From contig NZ_FZQR01000001.1 in NCBI RefSeq assembly GCF_900199455.1, positions 62,001-126,000 on the forward strand: a stretch of DNA of 64,000 bases, read 5' to 3'. Of the stretch, positions 1-8,397 are shown one piece after another; within the stretch, counting starts at the first letter, position 1, and every line of letters begins with the position of its first letter. Below the pieces are notes generated by a model. That model saw only the letters and a program-made list of their open reading frames with translations. It searched no databases and had not been told where the DNA came from. The translations under genes and the position numbers were made by a program. The DNA comes from Mesorhizobium carmichaelinearum. Its GTDB lineage: Bacteria; Pseudomonadota; Alphaproteobacteria; Rhizobiales; Rhizobiaceae.

Positions 1-460
1 GGGCGATGATGCGGCGGAAGATACGGCCACCTGACAGGCCAAGGGCACGCGCGGCCTCGATGTGTCCGTTGGGGATCGACGCCAATGCGCCCCGGATCAC
101 CTCGGTCGAATAGGCGCCCGAGATCGCGCCGATGGCGATGACCGCGATGACGAACGCGTAGCCGCTTTCCGCCAGCCCGGCGTAGCCGAAAGCCGTGATG
201 ACCTTGGTGACGAATTCAACCGAACTGAAAAACAGAAGGTAGATGACGAGCAGCTCGGGGACGCCCCGCACCACGGACGTATATCCGTCCACCAGGAGCG
301 AGAGCGGAAATATCCTGGCCCATTTGATCAGACCACAGACAACGCCAATCAGCAGCCCGGCGACCATACTGGACAAGCCCACCGCGATCGTCACGGCAGC
401 GCCGCGCAGAATGGCGGTCACCCAACCAGCGTCCCAAACCTGCCAGAGACCGAATTCCAT
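1..460 (-). CDS. Polar amino-acid ABC transporter permease (HisQ/GlnP type), C-terminus outside window
   Basis: Inner-membrane permease subunit of an amino-acid uptake ABC transporter. The reading frame opens at the ATG at 460 (MEFGLWQVWDAGWV) and runs off the left edge, so about 153 residues are visible. It shows alternating hydrophobic helices, the family segment VVRGVPELLVIYLLFF near residues 63-78, and the cytoplasmic EAA loop (EAARALGLSGGRIFRRI) that docks on the ATPase. It follows the binding-protein gene by about 80 bases on the same strand, separated by a strong hairpin, so it should be the last visible member of the upstream operon. A second permease may lie to the left. The family call is secure; the substrate is not known. 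Confidence 0.88.
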   Translation of the reverse strand, partial: MEFGLWQVWDAGWVTAILRGAAVTIAVGLSSMVAGLLIGVVCGLIKWARIFPLSLLVDGYTSVVRGVPELLVIYLLFFSSVEFVTKVITAFGYAGLAESGYAFVIAVIAIGAISGAYSTEVIRGALASIPNGHIEAARALGLSGGRIFRRIIA

Positions 461-494
461 CTGTGTTGCTCTATTCCCAAGTGTGAACGAGGCA

Positions 495-523
495 GTCGCA
501 TGCGCCGATCCGGCGCATGCGAC
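495..523. promoter_or_regulatory. Perfect intercistronic stem-loop between binding protein and permease genes
   Basis: Two 13-base arms (495-507 and 511-523) are exact reverse complements around a 3-base loop. There is no T-tract, so it is unlikely to be a simple intrinsic terminator. Stem-loops placed after periplasmic-binding-protein genes commonly protect the upstream mRNA or attenuate transcription into the permease genes, which keeps the binding protein in excess. The position fits that role; the function is inferred. Confidence 0.6.
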
Positions 524-541
524 GCCGCGCGTTGAAGCGCG

Positions 542-1339
542 TCAGTTGCAGGGCCTGGAAATGTCCGTCTTGAACCATTTCTTACTGGCGTTGCCGACCG
601 ATCCATCGGCGATCAGTGCGCAAAGCGCCTTGTCGATCTTGGCCTTGAGTTCGGTGTTCTCCTGCGCGATGCCGACGCCGATGCCTTCGCCGAGCGTCGG
701 GTCGAAGGTGCTCTTGATCTGCACGCCGACCAGCTGGAAGTTCTTGCCGTCGGGCTTGTCCAGGAAGTCCTGCAGCGCGGATTGATCGGCAAAGGCCGCG
801 TCGATCCGGCCGCTCGCCAGGTCGATCTGCATCTGGTCAAGTGTGTCGTAGGTCTTCAGATCGGCATCCGGCGCACGCTTCTCGAGGAAGTGGGCGTGGG
901 TCGTGCCGGCCTGCACGCCGACCTTCTTGCCCGCGAGGGATTTCAGCAGCGTGTCGACGTCGGTGACGCCTGCAAGATCCGAGCCCTTCGGGGCGACGAA
1001 CATGTTGGCGAGTTCGGCGTAGCCAACGCTGAAATTGATCTCTTTCTTGCGGTCGGCGGTGATCGACATCCCCGAGATGATGACATCAAAGCGCTTGGCC
1101 TTCAGCGCCGGGATGAGGCCGTCGAAAGCCTGCACGACGAAATGGCACTTCATTTCAAGCTTGGTGCAGAGCAAAGCGCCGACATCCGCGTCGAAACCGG
1201 TGACGTTGCCGTTGGCGTCGGACATGCTCCATGGCGGATACGCGCCCTCAGTGCCGATGGACAGTTCACCTTCCGCGGCCAATGCGCTTCCTGTGCTTGC
1301 CGCAAGACATGCGAGCAATGACAAGACTTTCAATTTCAT
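542..1339 (-). CDS. Periplasmic amino-acid-binding protein (SBP family 3, HisJ/ArgT-like)
   Basis: 265-aa periplasmic binding protein that captures the substrate for the ABC transporter encoded around it. Residues 1-21 are a Sec signal peptide (MKLKVLSLLACLAASTGSALA) with an A-x-A cleavage site. The mature protein has the family 3 features: GTEGAYPPWSMSDANGNVTG near the N-terminus, the FDADVGALLC segment, DVIISGMSITADRKKEINFS and the hinge KKVGVQAGTTH. An AAGGGGAA ribosome site precedes the ATG. It lies 78 bases after the DUF2817-ATPase fusion gene on the same strand. Family members bind lysine, arginine, ornithine, histidine or opines; the exact ligand cannot be read from the sequence. Confidence 0.9.
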   Translation of the reverse strand: MKLKVLSLLACLAASTGSALAAEGELSIGTEGAYPPWSMSDANGNVTGFDADVGALLCTKLEMKCHFVVQAFDGLIPALKAKRFDVIISGMSITADRKKEINFSVGYAELANMFVAPKGSDLAGVTDVDTLLKSLAGKKVGVQAGTTHAHFLEKRAPDADLKTYDTLDQMQIDLASGRIDAAFADQSALQDFLDKPDGKNFQLVGVQIKSTFDPTLGEGIGVGIAQENTELKAKIDKALCALIADGSVGNASKKWFKTDISRPCN

Positions 1340-1417
1340 AGTCAGTTCCCCTTTTTGAGTTCGTTTTGGTAGACTTGTCCCGGCATTTGCCGGAGGCTTC
1401 GAGGGTGCGCCTTTCGC

Positions 1418-3466
1418 TCATAGCGTCCGGGCCAGGAACTGGCGCAGACGCTCCGAGCGCGGACTGCCAAACAGCTCCGCCGGCGCTCCCTCCTCCTCCA
1501 CCTTTCCCTGGTGGAGAAACAGAATCTTGTGGGAGACCTCGCGCGCGAACTGCATCTCGTGCGTCACGAGGATCATCGTGTTTCCCTCTTCCGCCAATTG
1601 GCGGATCACCCGCAGCACCTCGCCGACCAGTTCGGGGTCGAGCGCCGATGTCGGTTCGTCGAAAAGGATGACCTTGGGGCGCATCGCAAGCGTGCGGGCA
1701 ATCGCGGCACGCTGCTCCTGGCCTCCCGACAACTGGCCGGGATAATGCGCGTGCTTGTCGGAGAGCCCGACCTTCTTCAACAAGGCGTGGGCGTGGTCGA
1801 CGGCCTTCTCGCGAGGCTCCTTCAAGACATGCCGCGGCGCCTCGATGATGTTTTCCAGCACTGTCATGTGCGGCCAGAGATTGAAGCTTTGAAACACCAT
1901 CCCGACGCGGGCACGAATCCGCTCGACCTGCGCCATGTCGGCGGGTCCGGCACGACCGTTCGACAGTTGCTTCATCTTAATGACTTCGCCGTCGATGGCG
2001 ACCTTACCGCCGTCCGGCTGTTCCAGCAGATTGATGCAGCGCAGAAACGTGCTCTTGCCCGATCCAGACGAACCGATCATCGAAATCACCTCGCCTGCGT
2101 GGGCGGTGAGATTGACGCCCTTCAACACCAGAAGAGGACCGAATCTCTTGTGCAGGTCTTCGATTTGCACGGCTGGTATCGTGACCTTCGCCGCGGCCGC
2201 GGGAACGTGACCCGCCACGGCAATGCTGTCCGATGACAGCGTCTGTCCGCGCTGGCCGGGTTTGCTTTCCGCCACTTCGACGGCCTGCAACTCCGTCAAG
2301 GCGCGATCGAAGTATCGCAGGCTGGTGGACAGGGAAGTCCGCTGCCAATCCGGATCGTCCGGGATGAAAGCACCGCGCAGCGTTGCCTTGATCCGTTTGC
2401 CGATGGGAGAATCGATCCTGCCGAAAAGATGCAGCCAGTTGTCGGCTTGGACGGCGTCCATGACTGCGGCTCCGTCCAGCGTACCGCATTCCACCACGAG
2501 CGGCAGCACCCGAGCATTCGGCATTGCCCTCACGACGGCCTCGGAGACATAGCCGGTCGCGGTCGCGGCGATGCCGGTGTTGGTCATCGCATCAGATCCG
2601 GTGATGACAGTGGCAAGTGCCGGCCCGAAAACGGACTTACCCCAGGCCATGCCTGAGTGCTCGGAAGTGGCAACCGAAAGCAGGGCTGGATATCCGTAGG
2701 GTCCCGCACCCGTGTGCAGGTCGAAGACGACGGCATGGCGCGCGCCGTCGGCAAAAGTCGACAGGATGTCGGTCAACGTCCGGTTCGACCAGACGGGGCC
2801 GGCGCCGCCATAAAACAGTCCGTCGGGAAATTCGTACTGACCCGCTTCGACGATGGCTGCCAGCCCGGCTTGTCCAAGCCTTGTTCTGGTGGCAAGAAGT
2901 TTCTCGTCGGCAGCTGTGCGATCCGGTCCTTCCCATTCCCTGTAGCCCAGCATGTTGTGGAGGCCGGCATAGCTATTGTTCTCAGGTGGCGTGCCGCCGG
3001 ACCAATCGATAAAGTTGCGATTGAGATCGACGTTGTCCTCGTTGACACGACGCGACCACGCCGTTCCCCAAGGGTTGATGAGGTGGATCGCCAGGACGGC
3101 CGTTTCCGCGTCCAGATTCCATGGACCTTTCTGACTGAGCCAAGCGGTCTGGCAAGCCGAGCCGAATGGACCCTCCACGCCATGGGTACCGGAAATAAGC
3201 ACGATCAGTTTTTGCGCGTCGCGCCGCCCCAACAGCGCGACATCGGTCGTAAGGACCTCACCATCCGGCCCATGCAACGGATGGATATATTCGGACAATT
3301 CCGCGCCCGCGCGCTGCGCCGCCCTGCGGAATCTTTCACGCATCGCCGAGAAGCTGGCGGCGTATGGCTGCGTCGCATGATCGTGCCGCGCCGTGGCTCC
3401 TTCGAAACGGTCAACAGCTTCGGCCAACTTGTCCGTTCCATGCAATTTCGCGATGGGGCTAGTCAT
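1418..3466 (-). CDS. DUF2817 (M14-like metallopeptidase fold) fused to amino-acid ABC transporter ATPase
   Basis: A 682-aa two-domain protein. Residues about 1-380 are DUF2817, a zinc-carboxypeptidase/aspartoacylase-like fold, with GTHGVEGPFG, the DNVDLNRNF segment, DLHTGAGPYG and VECGTLDG holding the likely metal and catalytic residues. After a linker of about 45 residues, residues about 427-680 form a complete HisP/GlnQ-type ATPase: Walker A GSSGSGKST, signature LSGGQEQR, Walker B VILFDEPTSALDP and switch H in LVTHEM. The ATG at 3466 is chosen because it overlaps the TAG of the upstream FAD oxidase gene by 8 bases; an in-frame start further upstream would lie within that gene. The fusion suggests that hydrolysis of an N-acyl or peptide-like substrate is tied to its import. 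No stop or frameshift separates the domains. Confidence 0.85.
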   Translation of the reverse strand: MTSPIAKLHGTDKLAEAVDRFEGATARHDHATQPYAASFSAMRERFRRAAQRAGAELSEYIHPLHGPDGEVLTTDVALLGRRDAQKLIVLISGTHGVEGPFGSACQTAWLSQKGPWNLDAETAVLAIHLINPWGTAWSRRVNEDNVDLNRNFIDWSGGTPPENNSYAGLHNMLGYREWEGPDRTAADEKLLATRTRLGQAGLAAIVEAGQYEFPDGLFYGGAGPVWSNRTLTDILSTFADGARHAVVFDLHTGAGPYGYPALLSVATSEHSGMAWGKSVFGPALATVITGSDAMTNTGIAATATGYVSEAVVRAMPNARVLPLVVECGTLDGAAVMDAVQADNWLHLFGRIDSPIGKRIKATLRGAFIPDDPDWQRTSLSTSLRYFDRALTELQAVEVAESKPGQRGQTLSSDSIAVAGHVPAAAAKVTIPAVQIEDLHKRFGPLLVLKGVNLTAHAGEVISMIGSSGSGKSTFLRCINLLEQPDGGKVAIDGEVIKMKQLSNGRAGPADMAQVERIRARVGMVFQSFNLWPHMTVLENIIEAPRHVLKEPREKAVDHAHALLKKVGLSDKHAHYPGQLSGGQEQRAAIARTLAMRPKVILFDEPTSALDPELVGEVLRVIRQLAEEGNTMILVTHEMQFAREVSHKILFLHQGKVEEEGAPAELFGSPRSERLRQFLARTL

Positions 3467-4955
3467 TGGCGGTCTCGTCTTGACGTTGCGATCGGCGCTC
3501 TTCGGAAGCAGGCGGCCCGGGAGAACGGACGAACCAGCCATGGCCAGGCAGGACCTTGTCGGGGTTCATGAGTGACTGACCGTCCAGCGTCTTCTTGATC
3601 CGTTCCATCGTGGCGAGCTTGGTCGGGTCGGCCGTTGCCAGGAGCGAATGGATGCGCTTGGACCCGATACCGTGTTCGGCGGAAAAGGAGCCGCCGAGCT
3701 CGCGCAGGCCGTCATAGAGAACGCGTTCGACCGCTTCTGCCATGCGCTCGGGGAGCGGGCCCTGACGGTTCAGGATGATGTGCAAATTGCCATCCGCGAG
3801 ATGCCCGAAAACATACGGGACAAGATCGGGTTCGATCGCGGCAAGGCCAGCGAAGGCCCTTTCGAGATAGTCTGGAATTTCCGACAGCGGCACGGATACG
3901 TCGAACGATGGTGCGTTCGGGTGCGCGCGGTAGAGGACACTGCTGTCCTCCCGCAGCCGCCACAGATCGTTTTCTTGCCGCCGCGAATTGGCGATGATGC
4001 CTGTCGCCTCCGGAAAACGCTCGATGGTTTCGCAATAGATCCGCTCGAAGTCTTGCTGAAGGATGTCTTCGCGGGCGCCACCTAGCAACAGCAGCAGGAA
4101 TATTGGCTGATCGGGCGCAACGCCGGGTTCCGACCAGCCGTGTGCCGAGGACGCCAGCCTGAAGTAGGAATTCCACATCGCCTCGGCGGCGCGCAAATGC
4201 CCAACGCCGGATTCAAACGCCATACGGATGGTTTCGAGAGCGGCCTCGACGGAAGGCAGCCCGAAAAGCGCGGTAGCGGTTGCCTTGGGCGAAGGCTCGA
4301 GCTTGACGACCACACGCGTCACTATTCCAAGTGTTCCTTCGGCGCCGATGAAAAGATGCTTTAGGTCATAGCCAGCGGAATTCTTCACTACCCGAGTGAG
4401 GTCGCAATAGACAGAACCATCCGCCATCACCGCTTCGAGACCAAGTATCCGATGGCGCATGACGCCATTGCGAAACGCCATCATCCCACCGGCGTTGGTG
4501 GACACCATGCCGCCGATCGTCGCGGAGCCCCGCGCGGCCAGATCGATACCCGGTTCCAGACCATGGGCTCTTGCTGCCGTTTGCAATTCTTCCAGGGTGA
4601 CTCCGGCATCGACGACTGCAGTCCGCTCTACCGGATCGAGCCGTTCGATCCGGTTCATGCGTGCCGTCGAAAGGACGATCTCGCCAATATGCGAAATGCT
4701 TCCCCCGACAAGACCCGTCCCGCCACCGAGAGGCACCACCGGGATCTCGTACTGGCAGCAGACACGAACGACCGCGGCGACCTGATCTGTGGAGGCTGGC
4801 AACACAATGATGGCGGCGTCCTGTTCGATCGCCCCGAAGACCTCGGCGATACGCACGTTCGAAGTGCCGACGATGGTACGAAGGCTTTCAATCAGCGGAA
4901 GGGGCACCAAATTGCCGACACGTTCGTCATGGCTTGCGACTGCGGCGGCGTTCAT
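3459..4955 (-). CDS. FAD-linked oxidase, GlcD / D-2-hydroxyacid dehydrogenase family
   Basis: 498-aa flavoprotein. The N-terminal PCMH FAD-binding half carries PVVPLGGGTGLVGGSISH and the later GSATIGGMVSTNAGGMMAFR and SAGYDLKHLFIGAEGTLGIVT blocks. The C-terminal half is FAD-oxidase_C with VFGHLADGNLHI and FSAEHGIGSKR, which hold the histidines typical of D-lactate and glycolate dehydrogenases. These enzymes oxidise D-2-hydroxy acids to 2-oxo acids and pass electrons to the quinone pool or a partner protein. Its start shares a 4-base ATGA overlap with the aminotransferase stop, and its stop overlaps the DUF2817-ATPase start, so translation is coupled. The natural substrate is probably an intermediate of the same pathway. 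Confidence 0.88.
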   Translation of the reverse strand: MNAAAVASHDERVGNLVPLPLIESLRTIVGTSNVRIAEVFGAIEQDAAIIVLPASTDQVAAVVRVCCQYEIPVVPLGGGTGLVGGSISHIGEIVLSTARMNRIERLDPVERTAVVDAGVTLEELQTAARAHGLEPGIDLAARGSATIGGMVSTNAGGMMAFRNGVMRHRILGLEAVMADGSVYCDLTRVVKNSAGYDLKHLFIGAEGTLGIVTRVVVKLEPSPKATATALFGLPSVEAALETIRMAFESGVGHLRAAEAMWNSYFRLASSAHGWSEPGVAPDQPIFLLLLLGGAREDILQQDFERIYCETIERFPEATGIIANSRRQENDLWRLREDSSVLYRAHPNAPSFDVSVPLSEIPDYLERAFAGLAAIEPDLVPYVFGHLADGNLHIILNRQGPLPERMAEAVERVLYDGLRELGGSFSAEHGIGSKRIHSLLATADPTKLATMERIKKTLDGQSLMNPDKVLPGHGWFVRSPGPPASEERRSQRQDETAND

Positions 4956-6118
4956 TGGCCTGCGAGCCCCTGAAGGGCTGCGATCAGCCGGTCATTGTCG
5001 GCAGGCGAGCCGATCGTGACGCGCATATAGCGTTCATACCCGCTTTCGCGCCATGCCTTGACGATGATCCCCTGCCCAAGCAGCGAGGCCGCAAGGCGCC
5101 CGCTGTCGCCGTTGCAATCGAAGAAAAGGAAATTGGTCTGCGACGGCGCAACCCGGAAGCCAAGCCCGGCAAGTGCGGCCGCGACACGCTCCCGCTCTGC
5201 TCTTGCGCGGCTGGCGGACGCTCTCATCCAGCCTTCGTCAGCCAGCGCGGCGATGGCCGCGATCTGCGCCGCCCCGTTGACGTTGAACGGCGTTTTCGCG
5301 GCGGCAATCACCGCCGCGAGTTCAATGGTGGAACACAGGGCATAACCGACGCGCAGTGCGGCCAGGCCATAGGCTTTGGAAAATGTCCGAAGGACGACAT
5401 AGTCGATGCCGCTGTCTCGCAGAACCTCGATGCCGTCGGGCGCGCCCGGATCGGAGAATTCGAAATAGGCCTCGTCGAGAACAAAGAGCGTGCCAGGCCG
5501 AACGGCTGCGATGAGGCGTTGCAAGGCGGCGTGGTCGAGGCCTGGTCCCACGGGATTCCAGGGCGAGGAGATGAAAACGATCTTCGGCTGCGCTGCAATC
5601 GCGGTTTCGAGTGCAGGAAGATCAAATCCCATTTCGGCGGTCATGGGAATCTTGGCCACCTTCGCGCCGACCGCCAGGGGCTCTATTTCGTGCAGACCAA
5701 AGCTTGGCACCGTCGTGACAACGTAAGCGCCGGGCGAGAGTACGGCGCGCGAGATCGCAGCGATCATTTCCTCCGATCCGTTGCCGACAACGATCAGACC
5801 CGGGTCGATTGCCGCTTTCTCGCCAAGCGCCGCACGCAACGCCGTGCAGGCCGGATCGGCATAGCGCCATGGCTCGAACGATGGTGATGCAAGCGCCTTC
5901 ATGACAGTTGGAGAACAGCCGTCGGGATTCTCATTGCTGGCCAGCCGGACGATGTCCTGGCGACCGCTGAGCGTGCGCGCCACCGCAATGTTCATGCCCG
6001 CATTGTATGGAGGCAACGAGGCGACATACGGATTGAAGAGAAGTTTTGACTTTGTTGTGCGCGAATTTTCCAATCCAGACGTCCTTTCCGATACGCTCTT
6101 TCGGCGGATGGCATCCAT
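4952..6118 (-). CDS. Class I/II PLP aminotransferase, histidinol-phosphate aminotransferase-like
   Basis: 388-aa fold-type I PLP enzyme of the HisC group. Visible motifs are RLASNENPDGCSP near the N-terminus, VVGNGSEEMIAAISRA, PWNPVGPGLD (with the conserved Asn), LDEAYFEF (PLP-binding Asp) and RTFSKAYGLAALRVGYAL, where the Lys should form the Schiff base. The ATG at 6118 is chosen because it forms a TGATG overlap with the stop of the reductase gene; longer in-frame starts would lie inside that gene. Its place between oxygenase and FAD-oxidase genes argues for a catabolic transamination rather than histidine synthesis. HisC paralogues with other amino-acid substrates are common in this group. 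Confidence 0.85.
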   Translation of the reverse strand: MDAIRRKSVSERTSGLENSRTTKSKLLFNPYVASLPPYNAGMNIAVARTLSGRQDIVRLASNENPDGCSPTVMKALASPSFEPWRYADPACTALRAALGEKAAIDPGLIVVGNGSEEMIAAISRAVLSPGAYVVTTVPSFGLHEIEPLAVGAKVAKIPMTAEMGFDLPALETAIAAQPKIVFISSPWNPVGPGLDHAALQRLIAAVRPGTLFVLDEAYFEFSDPGAPDGIEVLRDSGIDYVVLRTFSKAYGLAALRVGYALCSTIELAAVIAAAKTPFNVNGAAQIAAIAALADEGWMRASASRARAERERVAAALAGLGFRVAPSQTNFLFFDCNGDSGRLAASLLGQGIIVKAWRESGYERYMRVTIGSPADNDRLIAALQGLAGQ

Positions 6119-7239
6119 CAGATATCCAGGACGACAGATCCGCGCGGCTTGGAGCAGCACAGCAACACTTCCCCTGGCTCAAGCTCGTCGAGCGGCTCTT
6201 CGAAATAGCTGACCTCACCGCTGATCAGCCGCGACTTGCACGTGCCGCAGACGCCGGCGCGGCAGCTGAATTCCGGTTCCAGCCCTTGCTCTTCGGCGAA
6301 TTCGAGCAGGGATGACACACCGTCCCACGCAGCCTTGATCCCCGATTTCCGGAACTCGACCGCAACGGTTTTGCCGTCCGGCTCGATCTCCACCCTTGGT
6401 GGGGCTATGACAGGTGTCTGCGCGACATCGAGCACCGTGGCCGGGCCGAAAAACTCGTAGGCGACACGCGCCTTCGGCACGCCAAGGTCCCGCACGATCG
6501 CGTAGACAGCTTGCATGAAGGGCGGCGGACCGCAGAGGTAGAAGTCGTAGTCGTCGAGCGACAAAAGACGCTGGAGCATTTCGCGCGAAACCAGGCCCTC
6601 GCTGTGGAATTTCCGCTCCGATTTGTCGCGCTCCGTAGGGGAGCGATAGCAGAAGTGAACCGTGACGCCGGGCCGTGTGGCCGCCAAGGCCGACACCTCG
6701 TCGCGCAATGCATGAACGTCCCCGTTCTCGCAGGCGTGGATGAAGACCACCCGACGATCCGATGCCGACGCAAGCGCGTGCAGCATCGAAACCATCGGCG
6801 TGAGGCCGACGCCACCACTGAGCAGGACAACGGGCCGGCTGCTGCCGGTGTCGAGAACGAAATCGCCACGCGGCCCCTCGGCCGACAGAACATCGCCCAC
6901 CTCGATCTGGTCGTGCAGGAAGCAGGAACTACGCCCGGCTGGTAACCCCGGCTTGGGCGGGGCCTCCCGCTTGACGCTGATCCGGTAAGTGCCGACGACG
7001 CTCGGGGGGCCGGAGACGCTGTAGTTTCGCAGCACATAGTCCTTTGCGGCCGCCGCTTGCTTCGAAGCGGGAATGCGGAACACCAGGAACTGGCCCGGTT
7101 GGTATGCGCGCCAGCCCTGCGCCTGCACGGGCTGGAGGAGGAACGATGTGATGATCGCGCTCTCCCTCACCTTCGCGACGACCTTCAGGTCGCGAAACCC
7201 GCTTCGTTCCACACTTGCGCGGGCGGACAATGAGCTCAT
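6118..7239 (-). CDS. Oxygenase reductase: FAD/NAD(P)H domain with C-terminal [2Fe-2S] ferredoxin
   Basis: 373-aa electron-transfer partner of the adjacent Rieske oxygenase. The N-terminal part is a ferredoxin-NADP reductase-like FAD domain (YQPGQFLVFRIP and RNYSVSGPP), the middle is the NAD(P) domain (PVVLLSGGVGLTPMVSMLHA and YLCGPPPFMQAVY), and the C-terminus is a plant-type ferredoxin with the cluster motif CRAGVCGTC plus a fourth Cys in LLCCSKP. The domain order matches phthalate/vanillate reductases and carnitine or betaine demethylase reductases. Its start overlaps the stop of the oxygenase gene by 4 bases, which is typical for a two-component oxygenase. Confidence 0.9.
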   Translation of the reverse strand: MSSLSARASVERSGFRDLKVVAKVRESAIITSFLLQPVQAQGWRAYQPGQFLVFRIPASKQAAAAKDYVLRNYSVSGPPSVVGTYRISVKREAPPKPGLPAGRSSCFLHDQIEVGDVLSAEGPRGDFVLDTGSSRPVVLLSGGVGLTPMVSMLHALASASDRRVVFIHACENGDVHALRDEVSALAATRPGVTVHFCYRSPTERDKSERKFHSEGLVSREMLQRLLSLDDYDFYLCGPPPFMQAVYAIVRDLGVPKARVAYEFFGPATVLDVAQTPVIAPPRVEIEPDGKTVAVEFRKSGIKAAWDGVSSLLEFAEEQGLEPEFSCRAGVCGTCKSRLISGEVSYFEEPLDELEPGEVLLCCSKPRGSVVLDI

Positions 7240-8276
7240 TCGGCCGCGGCCAATTGCTGGCTTTCGGCGGCAATGAGCTTTGAAAGATTGCGACGAAAGC
7301 GCATCGGTCCGACATCGATCTTGAGATCGAGATTGGGTGTCCGCTTGTTGGCCATGCCTTTGTGCACGGCATTCAAGACAGCGCGGTCTTCGTCGAATGC
7401 CCCGCGCACCGATGTGGCGAACTGGCGTGAAACCTCCTGGTCGTCGGGCGCGAAGTTGCGCATCTGGAACCAGTAGTATTTCGTCTGGTTCTCATCGACG
7501 GGCGTCATGAAGTTGTAGCTGTCCATGAGGAATACATCCTCATGGTATGGCTTGCCTTCGCCACCGGTACGGGCGGGCACGAAGATGGCCTTGATGATGG
7601 CGTTGCTGGGGTAGCGCACTTCGTAGTGCTGCTTGCGGTCGCAATGGCCTGAGAATTTGAGGAACGGCGCGTAGAACGGCGCCGGCTCGACATCCACCAT
7701 CCAACGCCACACGGTCACCCCGTGCGCGCCCACGGTGGTCTCGAGTGGCACGTCTTCCATCGCCTGGACACCGCCAAAAGACGACTGATGGACCCAGGAG
7801 ACGTGCGACGGATCCAGCAGATTGTCGGTCATGTAGAGGTAGTTGCAATCGAGCGTCATGGACTCGCCGCGATTGACGCCCCACGCCGGATCGCCCCAGT
7901 GGTCGACTTCGAAGATCAAGGCGGGATCGGCCTTCTGCACCTCGCCCATCCAGACCCACAGCAGGCCGTAGCGCTCGGCAATCGGATAGGAACGCACGCA
8001 GGCCACATGCGGTATCTTTTCCGCCCCCGGCACGCGGGTGCAGATTCCCATGCTGTCAAAAGTCAGCCCGTGATAGCCGCACTCGACCATATCGCCCTTG
8101 ATGCGACCCATCGACAGCGGCAACTTGCGATGCGGGCAGGCATCCTCAAGTGCGGCCACGACGCCGTCGGTCTTGCGATAGAGGACGATGTCTTCGCCGA
8201 GGATGCGCACAGGTTTGAGCCCCTCGCCGACCTCCGCGTCCCATGCCGCTACGTACCAACAATTTCGAAGAAACAT
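7236..8276 (-). CDS. Rieske [2Fe-2S] non-heme iron oxygenase, alpha subunit (vanillate demethylase-like)
   Basis: 346-aa terminal oxygenase. The Rieske cluster ligands are visible as Cys47-x-His49 (CPHR) and Cys66-x2-His69 (CGYHG). The mononuclear iron site matches D-x6-H-x4-H in DNLLDPSHVSWVH. The ATG at 8276 is preferred over an upstream in-frame start because a GGGAGG ribosome site lies six bases ahead and the protein then begins MFLRNCWYVAAW, as in vanillate O-demethylase relatives. Such enzymes demethylate or hydroxylate aromatic ethers, betaines or related amines. It is the first gene of a minus-strand operon and is divergent from a LysR regulator. The substrate is unknown, but the downstream aminotransferase and transporter favour an amino compound. 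Confidence 0.9.
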   Translation of the reverse strand: MFLRNCWYVAAWDAEVGEGLKPVRILGEDIVLYRKTDGVVAALEDACPHRKLPLSMGRIKGDMVECGYHGLTFDSMGICTRVPGAEKIPHVACVRSYPIAERYGLLWVWMGEVQKADPALIFEVDHWGDPAWGVNRGESMTLDCNYLYMTDNLLDPSHVSWVHQSSFGGVQAMEDVPLETTVGAHGVTVWRWMVDVEPAPFYAPFLKFSGHCDRKQHYEVRYPSNAIIKAIFVPARTGGEGKPYHEDVFLMDSYNFMTPVDENQTKYYWFQMRNFAPDDQEVSRQFATSVRGAFDEDRAVLNAVHKGMANKRTPNLDLKIDVGPMRFRRNLSKLIAAESQQLAAAE

Positions 8277-8354
8277 GGCGTCCTCCCGAGCTTGCGATCG
8301 CCAGACTGATAGCTCTCGGGCAGGGAGCGACAAAGGGCTTGCATCTGCGTTCTA

Positions 8355-8371
8355 TTTTAGAAATGCTAAAA
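8355..8371. promoter_or_regulatory. LysR-type operator dyad in the Rieske/LysR divergent promoter region
   Basis: TTTTAG (8355-8360) and CTAAAA (8366-8371) form a perfect 6-base inverted repeat around a 5-base spacer, an extended T-N11-A box. It is A+T-rich in a G+C-rich setting and lies 27 bases before the proposed LysR GTG start and 79 bases before the oxygenase ATG, the usual place for a shared LysR recognition site. Binding is inferred. Confidence 0.55.
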
Positions 8372-8397
8372 CAAACCGACCCCAGGATTGTCCCCAG

